Origin: Mastigamoeba balamuthi
Lineage: Eukaryota; Evosea; Mastigamoebida; Mastigamoebidae
Reading direction: 5' to 3'
Assembly: GCA_902651635.1 (NCBI GenBank)
Contig: CACRSC010000273.1
Span: forward strand, 482,243 to 546,242
DNA length: 64,000 nucleotides
Positions 55,364-64,000 of this stretch are shown piece after piece. Below the pieces are notes generated by a model. It made no database searches, was not told the DNA's origin, and saw nothing but the letters and a program-made list of their open reading frames with translations. How positions within the stretch are numbered: the stretch's first letter is position 1; the number at the start of each line of letters is the position of its first letter. The translations under genes and the position numbers were made by a program.

Positions 55364-55852
55364 CGTAACACGAGGAACGAGGAGGTCGCACAAGGAGGAA
55401 GCCGGAGCCGGGGGGGGGGGCGTGGCGGGCACCGAGAGCCGAGCCCCGAGCCCGCGAGCGGGGTCGGAAGGCTGTGTTGGCGCACTAGTGCGATAGCAGT
55501 CTGGCGATGGCCACAGGTGCACACACAGACGAAGAGCCGCCGTGCACCGAAATTCCCTCTGCTGACTGGTCGAAGAAAACTTCCCGAAATTTCGCCTAAT
55601 GTGCACCCGTATCGTGACGTGGTCGGCCACACGCACGCCGGGAGCGATATCTTTGTGGCGCCAAACAGAACAATTGTGCTACTTTGAACAAGTACCTCTC
55701 GCAATGTCGTCGCACAAGCGCCCACCGCCTGACGAGCCTGCAGAGCTGCCCCGTGCATACATTGCTCTGCTGGGCGACGAGTCAGTTGTCCTCTTCGTTC
55801 TGGGATTCGCAGTCGCAATCAACTTGCTGATGCCTCTGGCCCTCAACCCCGG
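55139..55852 (+). repeat. Left arm of a 714-bp inverted duplication
   Basis: Near-identical in reverse orientation to 56131-56844 (axis near 55991.5; coordinates sum to 111983). It carries the end of the ankyrin-like fragment, a promoter-like GCGATATCTTTGTGGCGCC at about 55645-55663, and the first exon of a gene whose ATG is at 55704. Only scattered single-base differences are seen. Confidence 0.9.
55704..55852 (+). CDS. 5' end of an unknown one-TM gene (left copy)
   Basis: MSSHKRPPPDEPAELPRAYI, then a hydrophobic segment SVVLFVLGFAVAINLLMPLA and LN. A GATATC element lies about 55 bp upstream. After residue 49 the left and right copies diverge at the arm boundary, so either an intron starts here or the gene is truncated. 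The left copy runs on in frame to 55961 but without recognisable sequence. Confidence 0.45.
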
Positions 55853-56130
55853 GGTTCAGAGGCACTGGGTGTGGTGCCTGTCTGAGGGGCAGGTGCCCCA
55901 TGGCAAGATCGAACGAGCATCACAGGATTTCTATCAGCCCATTTGTTCTGGAAAAGAGTGAGCATGGTAAGCATCAATTCCAAATTTCTCACAGGGAATG
56001 CACGGAGCTCAAAGATTTCTCCACGGGACCGAACCTGATGGCATCCAGTGCACATTATGCAGAGCGGCGGGCACGGAGAGTACCGATCAATGTCATACCC
56101 CACCCCCACGTTCACATAGTGCAGCTCATC
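55853..56130. other. Unique spacer between the inverted arms
   Basis: About 278 bp of single-copy DNA. One frame reads GTEPDGIQCTLCRAAG with a Cys pair; nothing else is recognised. Less GC-rich than the arms. Confidence 0.6.
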
Positions 56131-56279
56131 CCGCGGTTGAGGGCCAGAGGCATCAGCAAGTTGATTGCGACTGCGAATCCCAGAACGAAGAGGACAACTG
56201 ACTCGTCGCCCAGCAGAGCAATGTATGCACGGGGCAGCTCTGCAGGCTCGTCAGGCGGTGGGCGCTTGTGCGACGACAT
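56131..56279 (-). CDS. 5' end of an unknown one-TM gene (right copy)
   Basis: Mirror image of the copy at 55704-55852, starting MSSHKRPPPDEPAELPRAYI. After the arm ends it continues RGMSCTM and stops near 56112, unlike the left copy. The two copies point at each other across the spacer, so at most one could have its original 3' part. Confidence 0.4.
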
Positions 56280-56844
56280 TGCGAGAGGTACTTGTTCAAA
56301 GTAGCACAATTGTTCTGTTTGGCGCCACAAAGATATCGCTCCCGGCGTGCGTGTGGCCGACCACGTCACGATACGGGTGCACATTAGGCGAAATTTCGGG
56401 AAGTTTTCTTCGACCAGTCAGCAGAGGGAATTTCGGTGCACGGCGGCTCTTCGTCTGTGTGTGCACCTGTGGCCATCGCCAGACTGCTATCGCACTAGTG
56501 CGCCAACACAGCCTTCCGACCCCGCTCGCGGGTTCGGGGCTCGGCTCTCGGTGCCCGCCACGCCCCCCCCCCCGGCTCCGGCTTCCTCCTTGTGCGACCT
56601 CCTCGTTCCTCGTGTTACGTGTTACGTTGCGGCGCAGCTCAAGAAGTCGCCCCTGTGCCTGTGCAGGAGCTCGTAGGCGTCCTGTGTGTGCAAGCTGCTG
56701 GCGGCGTTGAGTCCCCGCAGAGTCCACCCGCGCTCGTCGTCAGCATCGGCAGCAGCGCTGGGCCCGCCGCGCTTCGGCAGAGCTCCGCCGAGAGGCACGC
56801 TGCGCTGCGCCTGTTCGTCACGGCCCTTTGAGGCGCCTGCCGCT
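56131..56844 (-). repeat. Right arm of the 714-bp inverted duplication
   Basis: Reverse-complement partner of 55139-55852. It ends exactly where homology to the seven-TM gene tail begins (56843), so the arm boundary and the duplication boundary coincide. Confidence 0.9.
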
Positions 56845-56918
56845 CGGTGTGGTGCAACTGGTGCACCCTACTGAGCGTGCTGCTGCTGCTCGACCCTTAC
56901 CTTTTCGGGTCCGACTGA
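56843..56918 (+). pseudogene. Truncated 3' end of a seven-TM gene copy
   Basis: Reads CTLLSVLLLLDPYLFGSD then stop, matching the last codons of the gene at 52593-53286, with the following 100 bp also similar. Everything upstream of the copy is replaced by the inverted arm, so this is a remnant. Confidence 0.75.
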
Positions 56919-56953
56919 CCGGATAGACTCCCGTGGTGCGACCGGAGATTGTG

Positions 56954-57310
56954 CTATTTGGAATTGGTGATCTGAGACATCTTTCTCACAAACGAGGTGA
57001 AGGTGCGGCGTGTTCTGGTGCGCTCCCACAGCTTGTAGGCAGTCGCACAGAGAAGGCCGATGCTCGAGGCCCCGAGGCCTGCCCACACAGAGTCCTCGCC
57101 GTACGAGGCACCTGCGATGGAGCCAACCGCAGCGGCCACGCCACAGCAGAAGAACGGCCAGGCCCCCGACGGCGTCTCGGCGACGAGCAGCGGCGTGAGC
57201 CTGAGGAACGTGAACGATTCGATTCGGTAGAGCTTCGAGTTGGCCACGATGCGCGAGAACGCGGGCCAGTCGTAGCACTCGAGCGCGTTCTCCGCATCGA
57301 ACGAGTCCAT
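56954..57310 (-). CDS. 118-aa membrane protein of unknown function
   Basis: ATG at 57310, MDSFDAENALECYDWPAFSR. Two hydrophobic segments in the middle: WPFFCCGVAAAVGSIAGASY and WAGLGASSIGLLCATAYKLW, a likely hairpin. The tail is basic (ERTRTRRTFTSFVRKMSQIT). No family recognised. A truncated duplicate lies at 53310-53470. In both copies the gene is tail-to-tail with the seven-TM gene, so the pair was duplicated as a unit. Confidence 0.6.
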   Translation of the reverse strand: MDSFDAENALECYDWPAFSRIVANSKLYRIESFTFLRLTPLLVAETPSGAWPFFCCGVAAAVGSIAGASYGEDSVWAGLGASSIGLLCATAYKLWERTRTRRTFTSFVRKMSQITNSK

Positions 57311-57382
57311 TTTCACTTTGTCTGCCGCTTCTCTCACTGGCGAGGAGGGTTTCCCGTTAGAACGCAAGGACAACTACCGCGG

Positions 57383-58720
57383 TTACCCATCGAGCCCACC
57401 TGCGCGGAGCAACTTGTCCGGGTTGCTGTGGGAGCCCGGGACCGCATGGTTCTCGAGAGAGGCAGTCTTCTCGAAGCAGGTCAGCACACACCTCACGCCG
57501 AGCTCCTTGAACATGCGCAGGAACGGCACATAGCCGTTCTCCTTGTCGGTGTTGTAGTACCTGCGCGGCCCAGGCCCAGCTGAGACGCGTCATCTGCGAC
57601 AACAGCAACAGCTCTCGCTGCACGTACCCGGCCGTCAGCTCCGCCGCGTGCATCGGCGTGTCGTAGAGCCAGTGTATGCCCGACAGCTTGGCAGAGAGGC
57701 TCACAGAGCGGTCCTTGAACACCCACTCTGCGGTCGCGGCAACGTTGTCAGAGCAGCGCGCGTGCCGAGCGGGGGCCGTACTGGCAGCCGAGAGGACCCT
57801 GCGGCCGTGGTCGACCAGGCAGTCGGTGTACCACCGCAGGAACTCGTGGGCCTCGGGCGTGCCCCAGCGCCTCGTCCCGAAGAACGCCGTCTCCTCGGGA
57901 GCCGCCGAGTACGAGCTGCTGCTCGTGCCGTCGAAGCCCTCGAGCTCCGCGGGCGACGGCAGGACGACGCCGGCCTTCTTGGCCGCCGCCACCATCAGCG
58001 GGTCGTAGCACTGGAACGACCCGATCCCCGGGTACTGCCACCGTCCTCGATAGCTCGGGTACCTCAGCTCTCCGCAGGGGCCCAGCCCGACGTGCACCTC
58101 CTTCACAACACTGCGCTCGGGTTCCCGTTCCCCCAGCGAGGGTGTCAGATGAAAGCAGCAGCAGCAGCAGTGGCCGTTGGGTCTCGCGTGAGGGCGCACG
58201 TTCCGAGGAAGCCCTTGCGATCGAGGGCGTCGCGGAAGGCGCTCATGAAGTCGCGGTACATGTCGACGGCAGTCCGGCCACCCCAGGCAGCCAGGCCGTC
58301 CGCCGAGAGCGACAGGCACTCGGCGTCGGCGGACCCCCACGCGTCGGTGTACAGCGGGGCGCCCGGGGCGGCGCGGACCCAGTCGGGTATGGGCACGTCG
58401 ATGTCGCCGTCGCCGACGTTCCCGCCGCACGCGTGGAACGACATGATCGCGGCCACCTCGAGGCCCTCGGCGGCTGCGGCGGCGCAGACGTCGAGCACGG
58501 CGCCGAAGGTGTAGCGGGCGGGCGAGCGCTCGCAGGCGCCCCACCAGACGTCGAGCGAGACGCCGCTGACGCCGCAGCCGCGGGCGCTGGACATCCAGCG
58601 GCGCAGCCTCGCGGGGTCCCTCAGGGCGCCCGCGCGGTCAATGGTGTCGAGCGGCAGCATCACGCGCACGGCCACACCGCCGCAGCTGCTGCCCGTGCCC
58701 TCCGGAGGCGTCGCTGTCAT
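57383..58720 (-). CDS. Beta-amylase (glycoside hydrolase family 14), short C-terminus
   Basis: Releases maltose from starch-type glucans. Model complement(join(57383..57560,57627..58110,58201..58720)), 393 aa, frame exact. Motifs: [49 protein letters not shown] with the catalytic acid Glu, [20 protein letters not shown], and [10 protein letters not shown] with the second Glu. The usual 90-110 residues after that Glu, including the GENAL-type segment, are missing; the frame stops soon after [12 protein letters not shown] at that point could be a donor, but no downstream exon is seen before the next gene starts at 57310. It suggests use of a storage glucan. Its C-terminal end abuts the rearranged block. 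Confidence 0.88.
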
Positions 58721-58888
58721 TGCGATTGCGATTGCAACGGGACGTTTCTTTTTAAATGTGCGGAAAGCAAGGGCAGATTTTGCTTCCGTTCAGCGATCCT
58801 GCTGCAAATCGGGAGAGCCCATTTGCGTGGTGGTGCCCGTTTATTTCTCGCAAGGGCGGGGGTGGCGCTGGCAAATTCGGCGACAGAG

Positions 58889-59792
58889 ATGGCCGAGACG
58901 GAGCACATCAAACTCGTCGTCGTCGGCGACTCCTCCATCGGCAAGACATGGTGACCGCGGCCCCCCTGCGCGTGCTCTCTGCCTGAACAATCCGTGTGTG
59001 GGAGGGGACAAACGGGGATTGGGGGAGGTGACCGCGCAATATCTCACGGCTCCCACCCCTCCCCCCCCTGCAGCCTGCTGCTCTCGTTCGCCAAGGGCGT
59101 GTTCCCCGAGGACCACGTCCCGACCGTCTTCGACAACTACAGCACCGCGCAGAACCGCGGCGGCACCAACGTCTCGCTGGAGCTCATCGACACTGCTGGC
59201 CAGGAGGTGCGCGCTCCAACAGCAGCGGGACGAGCTCAGCTCAGCTCCCGGGAACACGCGGCCCACACTGCCCTGCCGCCCTGCCGCCCTCCCGGCCCTC
59301 TCCCCTCGGCCCCAATGGCGCGCCTCGCAGGACTACGACAGGCTGAGGCCACTGAGCTACGCAAACGCAGACGTGCTGCTCGTGTGCTTCAGCACGGCCG
59401 ACCGCGAGTCGCTCGACCACGTCGAGAGCAAGTGGGTGACAGAGGTCCGCCACTTCTGCCCGGACGTCCCCTTCATCCTCGTGGGCCTCAAGACAGACCT
59501 CCGCGACAGCGTCTCCGACGGCGTGGGGTCCGTGGCCTCCCCCGCTGCCTCGCCAGGGCCCGCCGCCCCCGCTGCCCGCTGACGGCCCCTCTGGCCGCGC
59601 AGGACAGAGACGGCGGAGCAGGTGGCGATGCGCTCGGGAGCTGCGTTCTACCGCGAGGCGAGCGCCCGCACGCGCGCGGGGCTGGAGGACACGTTCTACG
59701 CGGCCATAGACGCGGTGCTGGACATGCGCCGCGGGGCTGCCCGCAAGGCGCGAAACTCAGCCCCGCGCAAGCAGAAGTGCGCTGTCATGTGA
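58889..59792 (+). CDS. Rho-family small GTPase
   Basis: Molecular switch for actin control. Model join(58889..58950,59074..59206,59331..59527,59603..59792), 193 aa, frame exact. G1 is GDSSIGKTC (the usual GDGAVGKTC), switch I is [10 protein letters not shown]3 is [17 protein letters not shown]4 is VGLKTDLR (TKxD type), G5 is REASART (for SAKT/SALT). The polybasic tail ends in a CAAX box, CAVM, predicting farnesylation. Ser-Ser-Ile instead of Gly-Ala-Val at residues 12-14 equivalents is unusual for Rho. The Rho insert is short. It diverges from the beta-amylase gene across 168 bp. Confidence 0.92.
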
Positions 59793-59921
59793 ACTGTGCC
59801 CCGGGACGACACCCTTCCCCTGTTAGGACGATATCCGCACACCTCGGAGAGACACAACTACAATGGATGCGAGCGCGTTTTGCCAAAACCACGGCTCCTG
59901 CCTGGACGCTGTTCAAAAAAG

Positions 59922-59993
59922 TTCCGAAGCCGGGAATCGAACCCGGGGCAAGCAGGTGAGAGCCGCTTATGTTACCAACTACACCACTTCGGA
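59922..59993 (-). tRNA. trnE-CUC: tRNA-Glu (CUC)
   Basis: Folds by eye: acceptor stem TCCGAAG/CTTCGGA (7 bp), D stem GTGT/ACAT, anticodon stem AGCGG/CTGCT with loop CTCTCAC giving anticodon CTC, and T stem CCGGG/CCCGG around TTCGATT. 72 nt, discriminator A, no intron and no encoded CCA. A run of six T on the gene strand just after the 3' end is a Pol III terminator. Confidence 0.95.
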
Positions 59994-60106
59994 TGTTCAT
60001 ATTTGTATGCACGAACTACTATTTAAAAGCACATACTTCAGAATGGACAGTAAGATCTTCGCGGTCCTTTCTGATAGAGAGATTCTTCGCGGCAAACTTT
60101 GCGCAC

Positions 60107-60659
60107 ATGGCAGAGCCGGAGGTTCAGCTGAAGGACGGCATTTGGCACGTGCACGGCCGGTGGTTCCTGGGGAACCATTTCGGGGTCAGGAAGTACGCCC
60201 CCACTGGGCGCTTCCGCGTTATCGTCAACTGCGCCCCGTCTGAGGTGTCGTATGAGGCAGCGCCTACCACGCACGTGATAGCAGTGCCATCAGTTGATAT
60301 CACCCCAGACCAGCTTCTCGAAATCGCAGTCGAAATCAGTTGCGTACCCTTTGCAGAGAATAATCATCACTCACATCGAGATCAGAGGCTCATGCAGTGC
60401 TCGAGAGTGACACGGTACTCGTGCACTGCTTTGCAGGCAGGAACAGAAGCCCAACACTGCTGCGGTTGCTCTTGGCCCTAAACGACCGTATGGAGTGCAA
60501 GGATGCTACGAGACTTATCAAGGCCACGAAGTCCATTGGTTTTCTTTGTACATCACCTCTCTACCCGGGCTTCGTCCTTCTCTAATATCACATACAGCTG
60601 TCAGCAGGAGACTGATGAAGAGCATTGATGAACTCAGAGAACAACTTGCTCAGCACTGA
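60107..60659 (+). CDS. Dual-specificity protein phosphatase-like
   Basis: Model join(60107..60338,60398..60538,60598..60659), 144 aa, frame exact. The N-terminal part (HVHGRWFLGNHFGVRKYAPT, RVIVNCAPSEVSYE, IAVPSVDI) follows the DUSP core pattern. The active site is VHCFAGRNRSPTLL, i.e. HCxxGxxRS with catalytic Cys and Arg. The last exon was found by extending the frame: the intron 60539-60597 ends CTCTAATATCACATACAG, and the new C-terminus reads SRRLMKSIDELREQLAQH. Without it the protein would stop at 60585. No targeting domain, so the substrate is unknown. The gene abuts the CpG-poor island. Confidence 0.8.
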
Positions 60660-62880
60660 AATGCCAAATGTGGCACTTGCTGCCCCCCCCCCCCCGCACT
60701 GAACGCCCATACATGTTCATGTTCCAATCATCAGAAAGGGAATTGAACAACAGCACACGGGGCACTGGTGTCTCGTAGATAACCAGCAGCTCTAAGATAA
60801 AGAGCCATTTTGTTTTAGAGGTGATGGCCAGATGAATCACTGCATAAACTCGTTTTATGATACACATCTAGTCAGCAGATAGAGAACAACACAAATTAAA
60901 GAGCACACTCTCACATTGATTCAGTTTTTTAAATACCCCACTAATTGCTGTGGTTTCATGGTACCACAAAAAACTAGCAGGTATACCCATGCAGTTACCG
61001 TGCAGTTTGTCTTTTCCTGAATGAAAAGACGTTTTTAATTTTAAATGATCTTTTTCGTTGTTTGATCAGTGAGAATCTGCATTACCCAATTGGGTATCCC
61101 TGACTGGCAGTGGGGAATTCTTCTCTGTAAGAGAGATTAACCAGTGAAAGATCCAATAAACTATGATAAAGTGGTTACTCTCATTGATCAGGCCTGCACC
61201 TTGCTAAGATTGTGATCCTTTATGTACTTTATTCATACACTGAGCACAGTCACTGACATTCATAGTGATGGTGAAGCTGAACTTGGGGCAGATGTACCAC
61301 TACAGGAAGGATGAAAAGAGAGAGATGATGAGAATAAGAGCAAGGGGGCAGTACTGAGTGGGTACTTGCATAGGTCCTGTAAAAAGTCTGCAGTACTGCA
61401 TAAGTACCTGGTACCTGCTCGGGTACCATGCAATACTACTCCAAAAAAGCCCAGGTCACAATTAAAACAAAAAACCTCACGGACCCTCTAGCTTCTCATC
61501 ACCTTCACCGTTTCAATGAAAAAGAAACCATTCAAATTGTGACAACTGTGGGGTTTGAATGGTATCAATGGCTGTTCTTAGATCACAGCCATTGCAAAGA
61601 TAGAATTTCTTCTGTACTTGAAAGTTACAGTGTTTTCCTGAGGAAAAGTGATAGAAACAGTGCCCAAATGCCATATGTATCATTACATATGTGCAGATAA
61701 TGGAAGGCTTCATTGTATATCACTGAGATAGCAGGTTTAATGTACTCAGTAACTGATGAATTATCTTCCAGCTGCTTCTCTGATATTTCACTATTCTGCT
61801 GCTCTGTCTGCTACTCATTCTGAAGTGGACTTATAAGATAGTCTCTTATGTTTTTAAAGTAGCTGCTATCTGTCATTGTTTGTGCTATGGTAACTGCATG
61901 CCAAAGTAACAGAGCAAAGAGATTAAAAAAAGACACAGTATCCGAGTGGGTACTTAAGTGTACACACTAATGCCATCCAAGCACTTCCCATAGTCAAAAA
62001 TACTAATGACCAGCTGTTATCTGTGGCTTGAACCAGATGTTGTGCCTGTGGTAGTAGCAAGTGCATGTCTGCTACAGGAGAAATCACTAATAACTGTCTT
62101 CTGTTATCTTTTGATCAAATAATTCCTGAAATCTGTTAATAAGAATTATAAACATTCGAATGGGAATATGATCATAGAGTATCTATTTTCTGTTTTATCT
62201 CTAAGTACTAAATATGTCTCTTACAGCGAAGCAGAGATGGGAGATTTGGTTCCTGCACTTACATCCCAAGGACCCTCAGTGAGGAAAGAAGTGTATTGCA
62301 CAGTACATTCACTATGAATTTGGATCAGTCCAGCACAGGATGAAAACTAAGCCAGATACTGTGGCCACAGCATCACTAACCAAGAGCAAGAAGGGTAACT
62401 TCAGAGATAAAGGATAAATGGATCCTATCCAGGATTAAACCAACTTACCTTACTCAGCTGCTGCTCTGTGCAGTACTCTTTACCTTCAGGCTTCTGTCTT
62501 AACTAAACATTTGGTCATCACTGCGTTTTAAGTGCTTAAGTGCTAAATAGTGCATGTAGTGCTTATTTTTCAGTACTAGAATTAGTGCTAATTTAGTGCT
62601 AATTTAGCACTAATTTTCCAATGCACATGAGTCGCATGACATGCATGAGTCACATGACATGCATGATGTACATGATGCACATCATGTGCACCAATCGAAA
62701 AACACAAATAAATTGATTTTAATTAATGTGCTATGCGCAACAGACACTACATGTGCATAGCATGCATGTAGTGCTTCAATCGATATTCAATCGATTAAAT
62801 CAATTGAATCGCTGCATGTGATTTAATTGCTACAATTGCTAAATGCGATTGAATTTCACAAAAACTAGTACTTGAAAAAT
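60660..62880. other. Second AT-rich, CpG-poor island
   Basis: About 2.2 kb, AT-rich with only scattered CG dinucleotides. No supported gene; open stretches such as 61428-61700 look like chance. A run of 14 C is at about 60684. From 62575 to 62850 the sequence is full of short inverted and direct repeats built on CATG, TGCAT, TTTAGTGC and ATCGATT, giving many small palindromes. Confidence 0.55.
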
Positions 62881-62930
62881 GAGGACCGAAATAAGTATAA
62901 AAATCTGGTTTTTTTCTTTGCTGCTTCTGC

Positions 62931-62966
62931 AGCACTGTGCTGCTTTAGCAGCACAGTGCGGCACCT
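62931..62966. repeat. Strong hairpin, GCAGCACTGTGCTGC arms
   Basis: Arms GCAGCACTGTGCTGC and GCAGCACAGTGCGGC face each other around TTTA; each arm is itself nearly palindromic. It could extrude as a cruciform or mark a mobile-element end. CAG/CTG-rich sequence continues to about 63480. Confidence 0.5.
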
Positions 62967-63465
62967 CTTCTGCTGCAGTGAGAGGCACCGCACATCCTCA
63001 GGCCCCATGCTTGCCAGCGTGGTCATGTCATCCCAGTCGATGTCCTCCTGGTCATCCTGCTGCTCCTCGTGCTACTCCTCCTGGTACTTCTGCTTAGGGG
63101 CCTCAGGGGCCTCAGAGGCCCTGTCCTGCGAAAATTCAGTTAGTGTAATCACAAGGGAAGGGCAGTGAAAGGGGGGGGACATACCTGAACAGCAGCAGCC
63201 ATCTTGGCTGCTGCTTCATGTTGGCGTGCTGCAACTCTGGCAGCAGCATGTTGATGCTGCACAGGATTGCTGATCACATTGAGGGCACGGAGAGAAGAGA
63301 CCTCAGAGGAAGAGCTTCCCACACTGCTGCTGGCTGGGCTGCTGCTTGGGCTGCAACTGTGGTGGTGATGGCGACTGCAATTCCTGGAACGGGTATTTCA
63401 GCATTATGGAGGGCCAGACACCCCCTTCAAGAAGCTGGGAGGCCTGCTGGACCTGCTGCTATACT

Positions 63466-63705
63466 TCAAATGCTATGGAGTGCTTGCCTCTGAGACGTCC
63501 CTAGAGGCTCCCGACCCAAGAAACTTCCAGTACATGATGGCTCGATGCTGATGGGCAGGAATTCCCCCGAAAAAGGTGTTATATGCCGGCGGTTTTCGTC
63601 ACTTGGAAAAAACGCACCGTGCGTTGTGAGGTAAGCTCGGTATTGGCTGTCCCTCACAACACGAGCAGGAAGCCCATAAGTGAGTGTGTGTACAAAATCG
63701 CGCAC
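63466..63705 (-). CDS. Possible fragment of a mobile-element protein
   Basis: A 79-codon frame without ATG containing RDFVHTLTYGLPARVVRDSQ and AYLTTHGAFFPSDENRR. The residue mix looks protein-like, unlike the surrounding low-complexity frames, but I recognise no family. Placed in a repeat-rich island, a transposon relic is the most natural guess. Confidence 0.2.
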   Translation of the reverse strand: MRDFVHTLTYGLPARVVRDSQYRAYLTTHGAFFPSDENRRHITPFSGEFLPISIEPSCTGSFLGREPLGTSQRQALHSI

Positions 63706-63872
63706 GATTCTGAATGGGCAGGACTGAGAACTGGGGCTGGGAACAAGGGAATTATAAGTTGGCGGTTATGTCGGCGGTTATTGTCGCCGGCACATACTGT
63801 GCCACCGGCATATAGCATATGCCGCTGGCATACAGTATATGCCGCCGGCATAAAATTCTGTGCCGCCGGCAT
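63572..63872. repeat. Cluster of GCCGGCAT/ATGCCGGC repeats
   Basis: At least seven copies of a core like GCCGGCAT or its complement, e.g. TATGCCGGCGG at 63573, GTCGCCGGCACATAC near 63783, CACCGGCATATAGC, ATGCCGCTGGCATAC, ATGCCGCCGGCATAA and TGCCGCCGGCATATAAAG near 63860. They are spaced about 20-30 bp and mixed in orientation. Possibly subterminal repeats of a DNA transposon, or regulator sites. Confidence 0.5.
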
Positions 63873-64000
63873 ATAAAGTGAGGAAAGGCAGAGAGAGTGA
63901 TGTGCTTTGATGCTGATGCACACACATGTAATGAAATGTGAAGAGAACAATTGCTTTTATTTGGAGGACGAAGCAATTGAGAAGGGCAAGGCGTGAGTGA

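Noticed and set aside
61428-61700. A 90-codon frame in the second AT-rich island
   Set aside because: Short, AT-biased residues, no similarity and no splice context.

Overview
The window is nuclear DNA of a eukaryotic microbe. It is GC-rich (strong G/C at third codon positions) and gene-dense, with about 30 protein genes on both strands. Nearly every gene is cut by very short introns, mostly 43-150 bp. Many flanking exons can be joined exactly by keeping the frame and matching known families. A CCDC39 homologue (axonemal ruler protein) and a Hook-like protein imply a flagellate. A Cpn10 with a mitochondrial-type presequence implies a mitochondrion or related organelle. Beta-amylase, Vid27, a kelch-BTB protein, a Rho GTPase and a possible CudA-like regulator together make a free-living amoeboid flagellate, perhaps an archamoeba such as Mastigamoeba, my best guess; this is inference, not proof.

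Layout. 1-8 kb: A/B-type cyclin, NSUN6-like RNA methyltransferase, Vid27-like WD protein and a CDC6/ORC1-type ATPase, the last two fired from a 39-bp divergent promoter. 8-11 kb: a fusion of an ADP-ribosyltransferase-like domain with about nine armadillo repeats, one exon per repeat. 11-17 kb: coiled-coil/SAM protein, a small membrane protein, a damaged kinase-like gene, a four-TM protein and proteasome subunit Rpn8. 17-27 kb: MBD4-like mismatch glycosylase, AP-3 mu, LCMT-family methyltransferase, serine carboxypeptidase, ADA2 and an SR-type RNA-binding protein. 27.1-28.8 kb: AT-rich, almost CpG-free island. 28.8-38.4 kb: Hook-like protein, SET-domain protein, TRAPPC13, NOC4. 38.5-50.3 kb: kelch-BTB, Cpn10, CCDC39, a trefoil-like protein with a new-looking proline repeat, and a possible CudA-like factor. 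50.4-57.3 kb: a Pro/Ala-rich unknown, a seven-TM protein, then a rearranged block with a 714-bp inverted duplication. 57.3-60.7 kb: C-terminally short beta-amylase, Rho GTPase, tRNA-Glu(CUC), dual-specificity phosphatase. 60.7-64 kb: a second AT-rich, CpG-poor, repeat-bearing island.

Three genome-level signals run through the window. First, a GATA(T/C)-type element, often as an inverted pair, lies 10-100 bp upstream of most start codons and forms near-perfect palindromes in divergent promoters. Second, at least five introns appear to begin with GC instead of GT. Third, two non-genic islands have almost lost CpG while genes are CpG-rich, which fits CpG methylation and decay; an MBD4-like T:G glycosylase gene lies in the same window. 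Exon joins were worked out by eye from frame and homology; those not called certain need transcript support.
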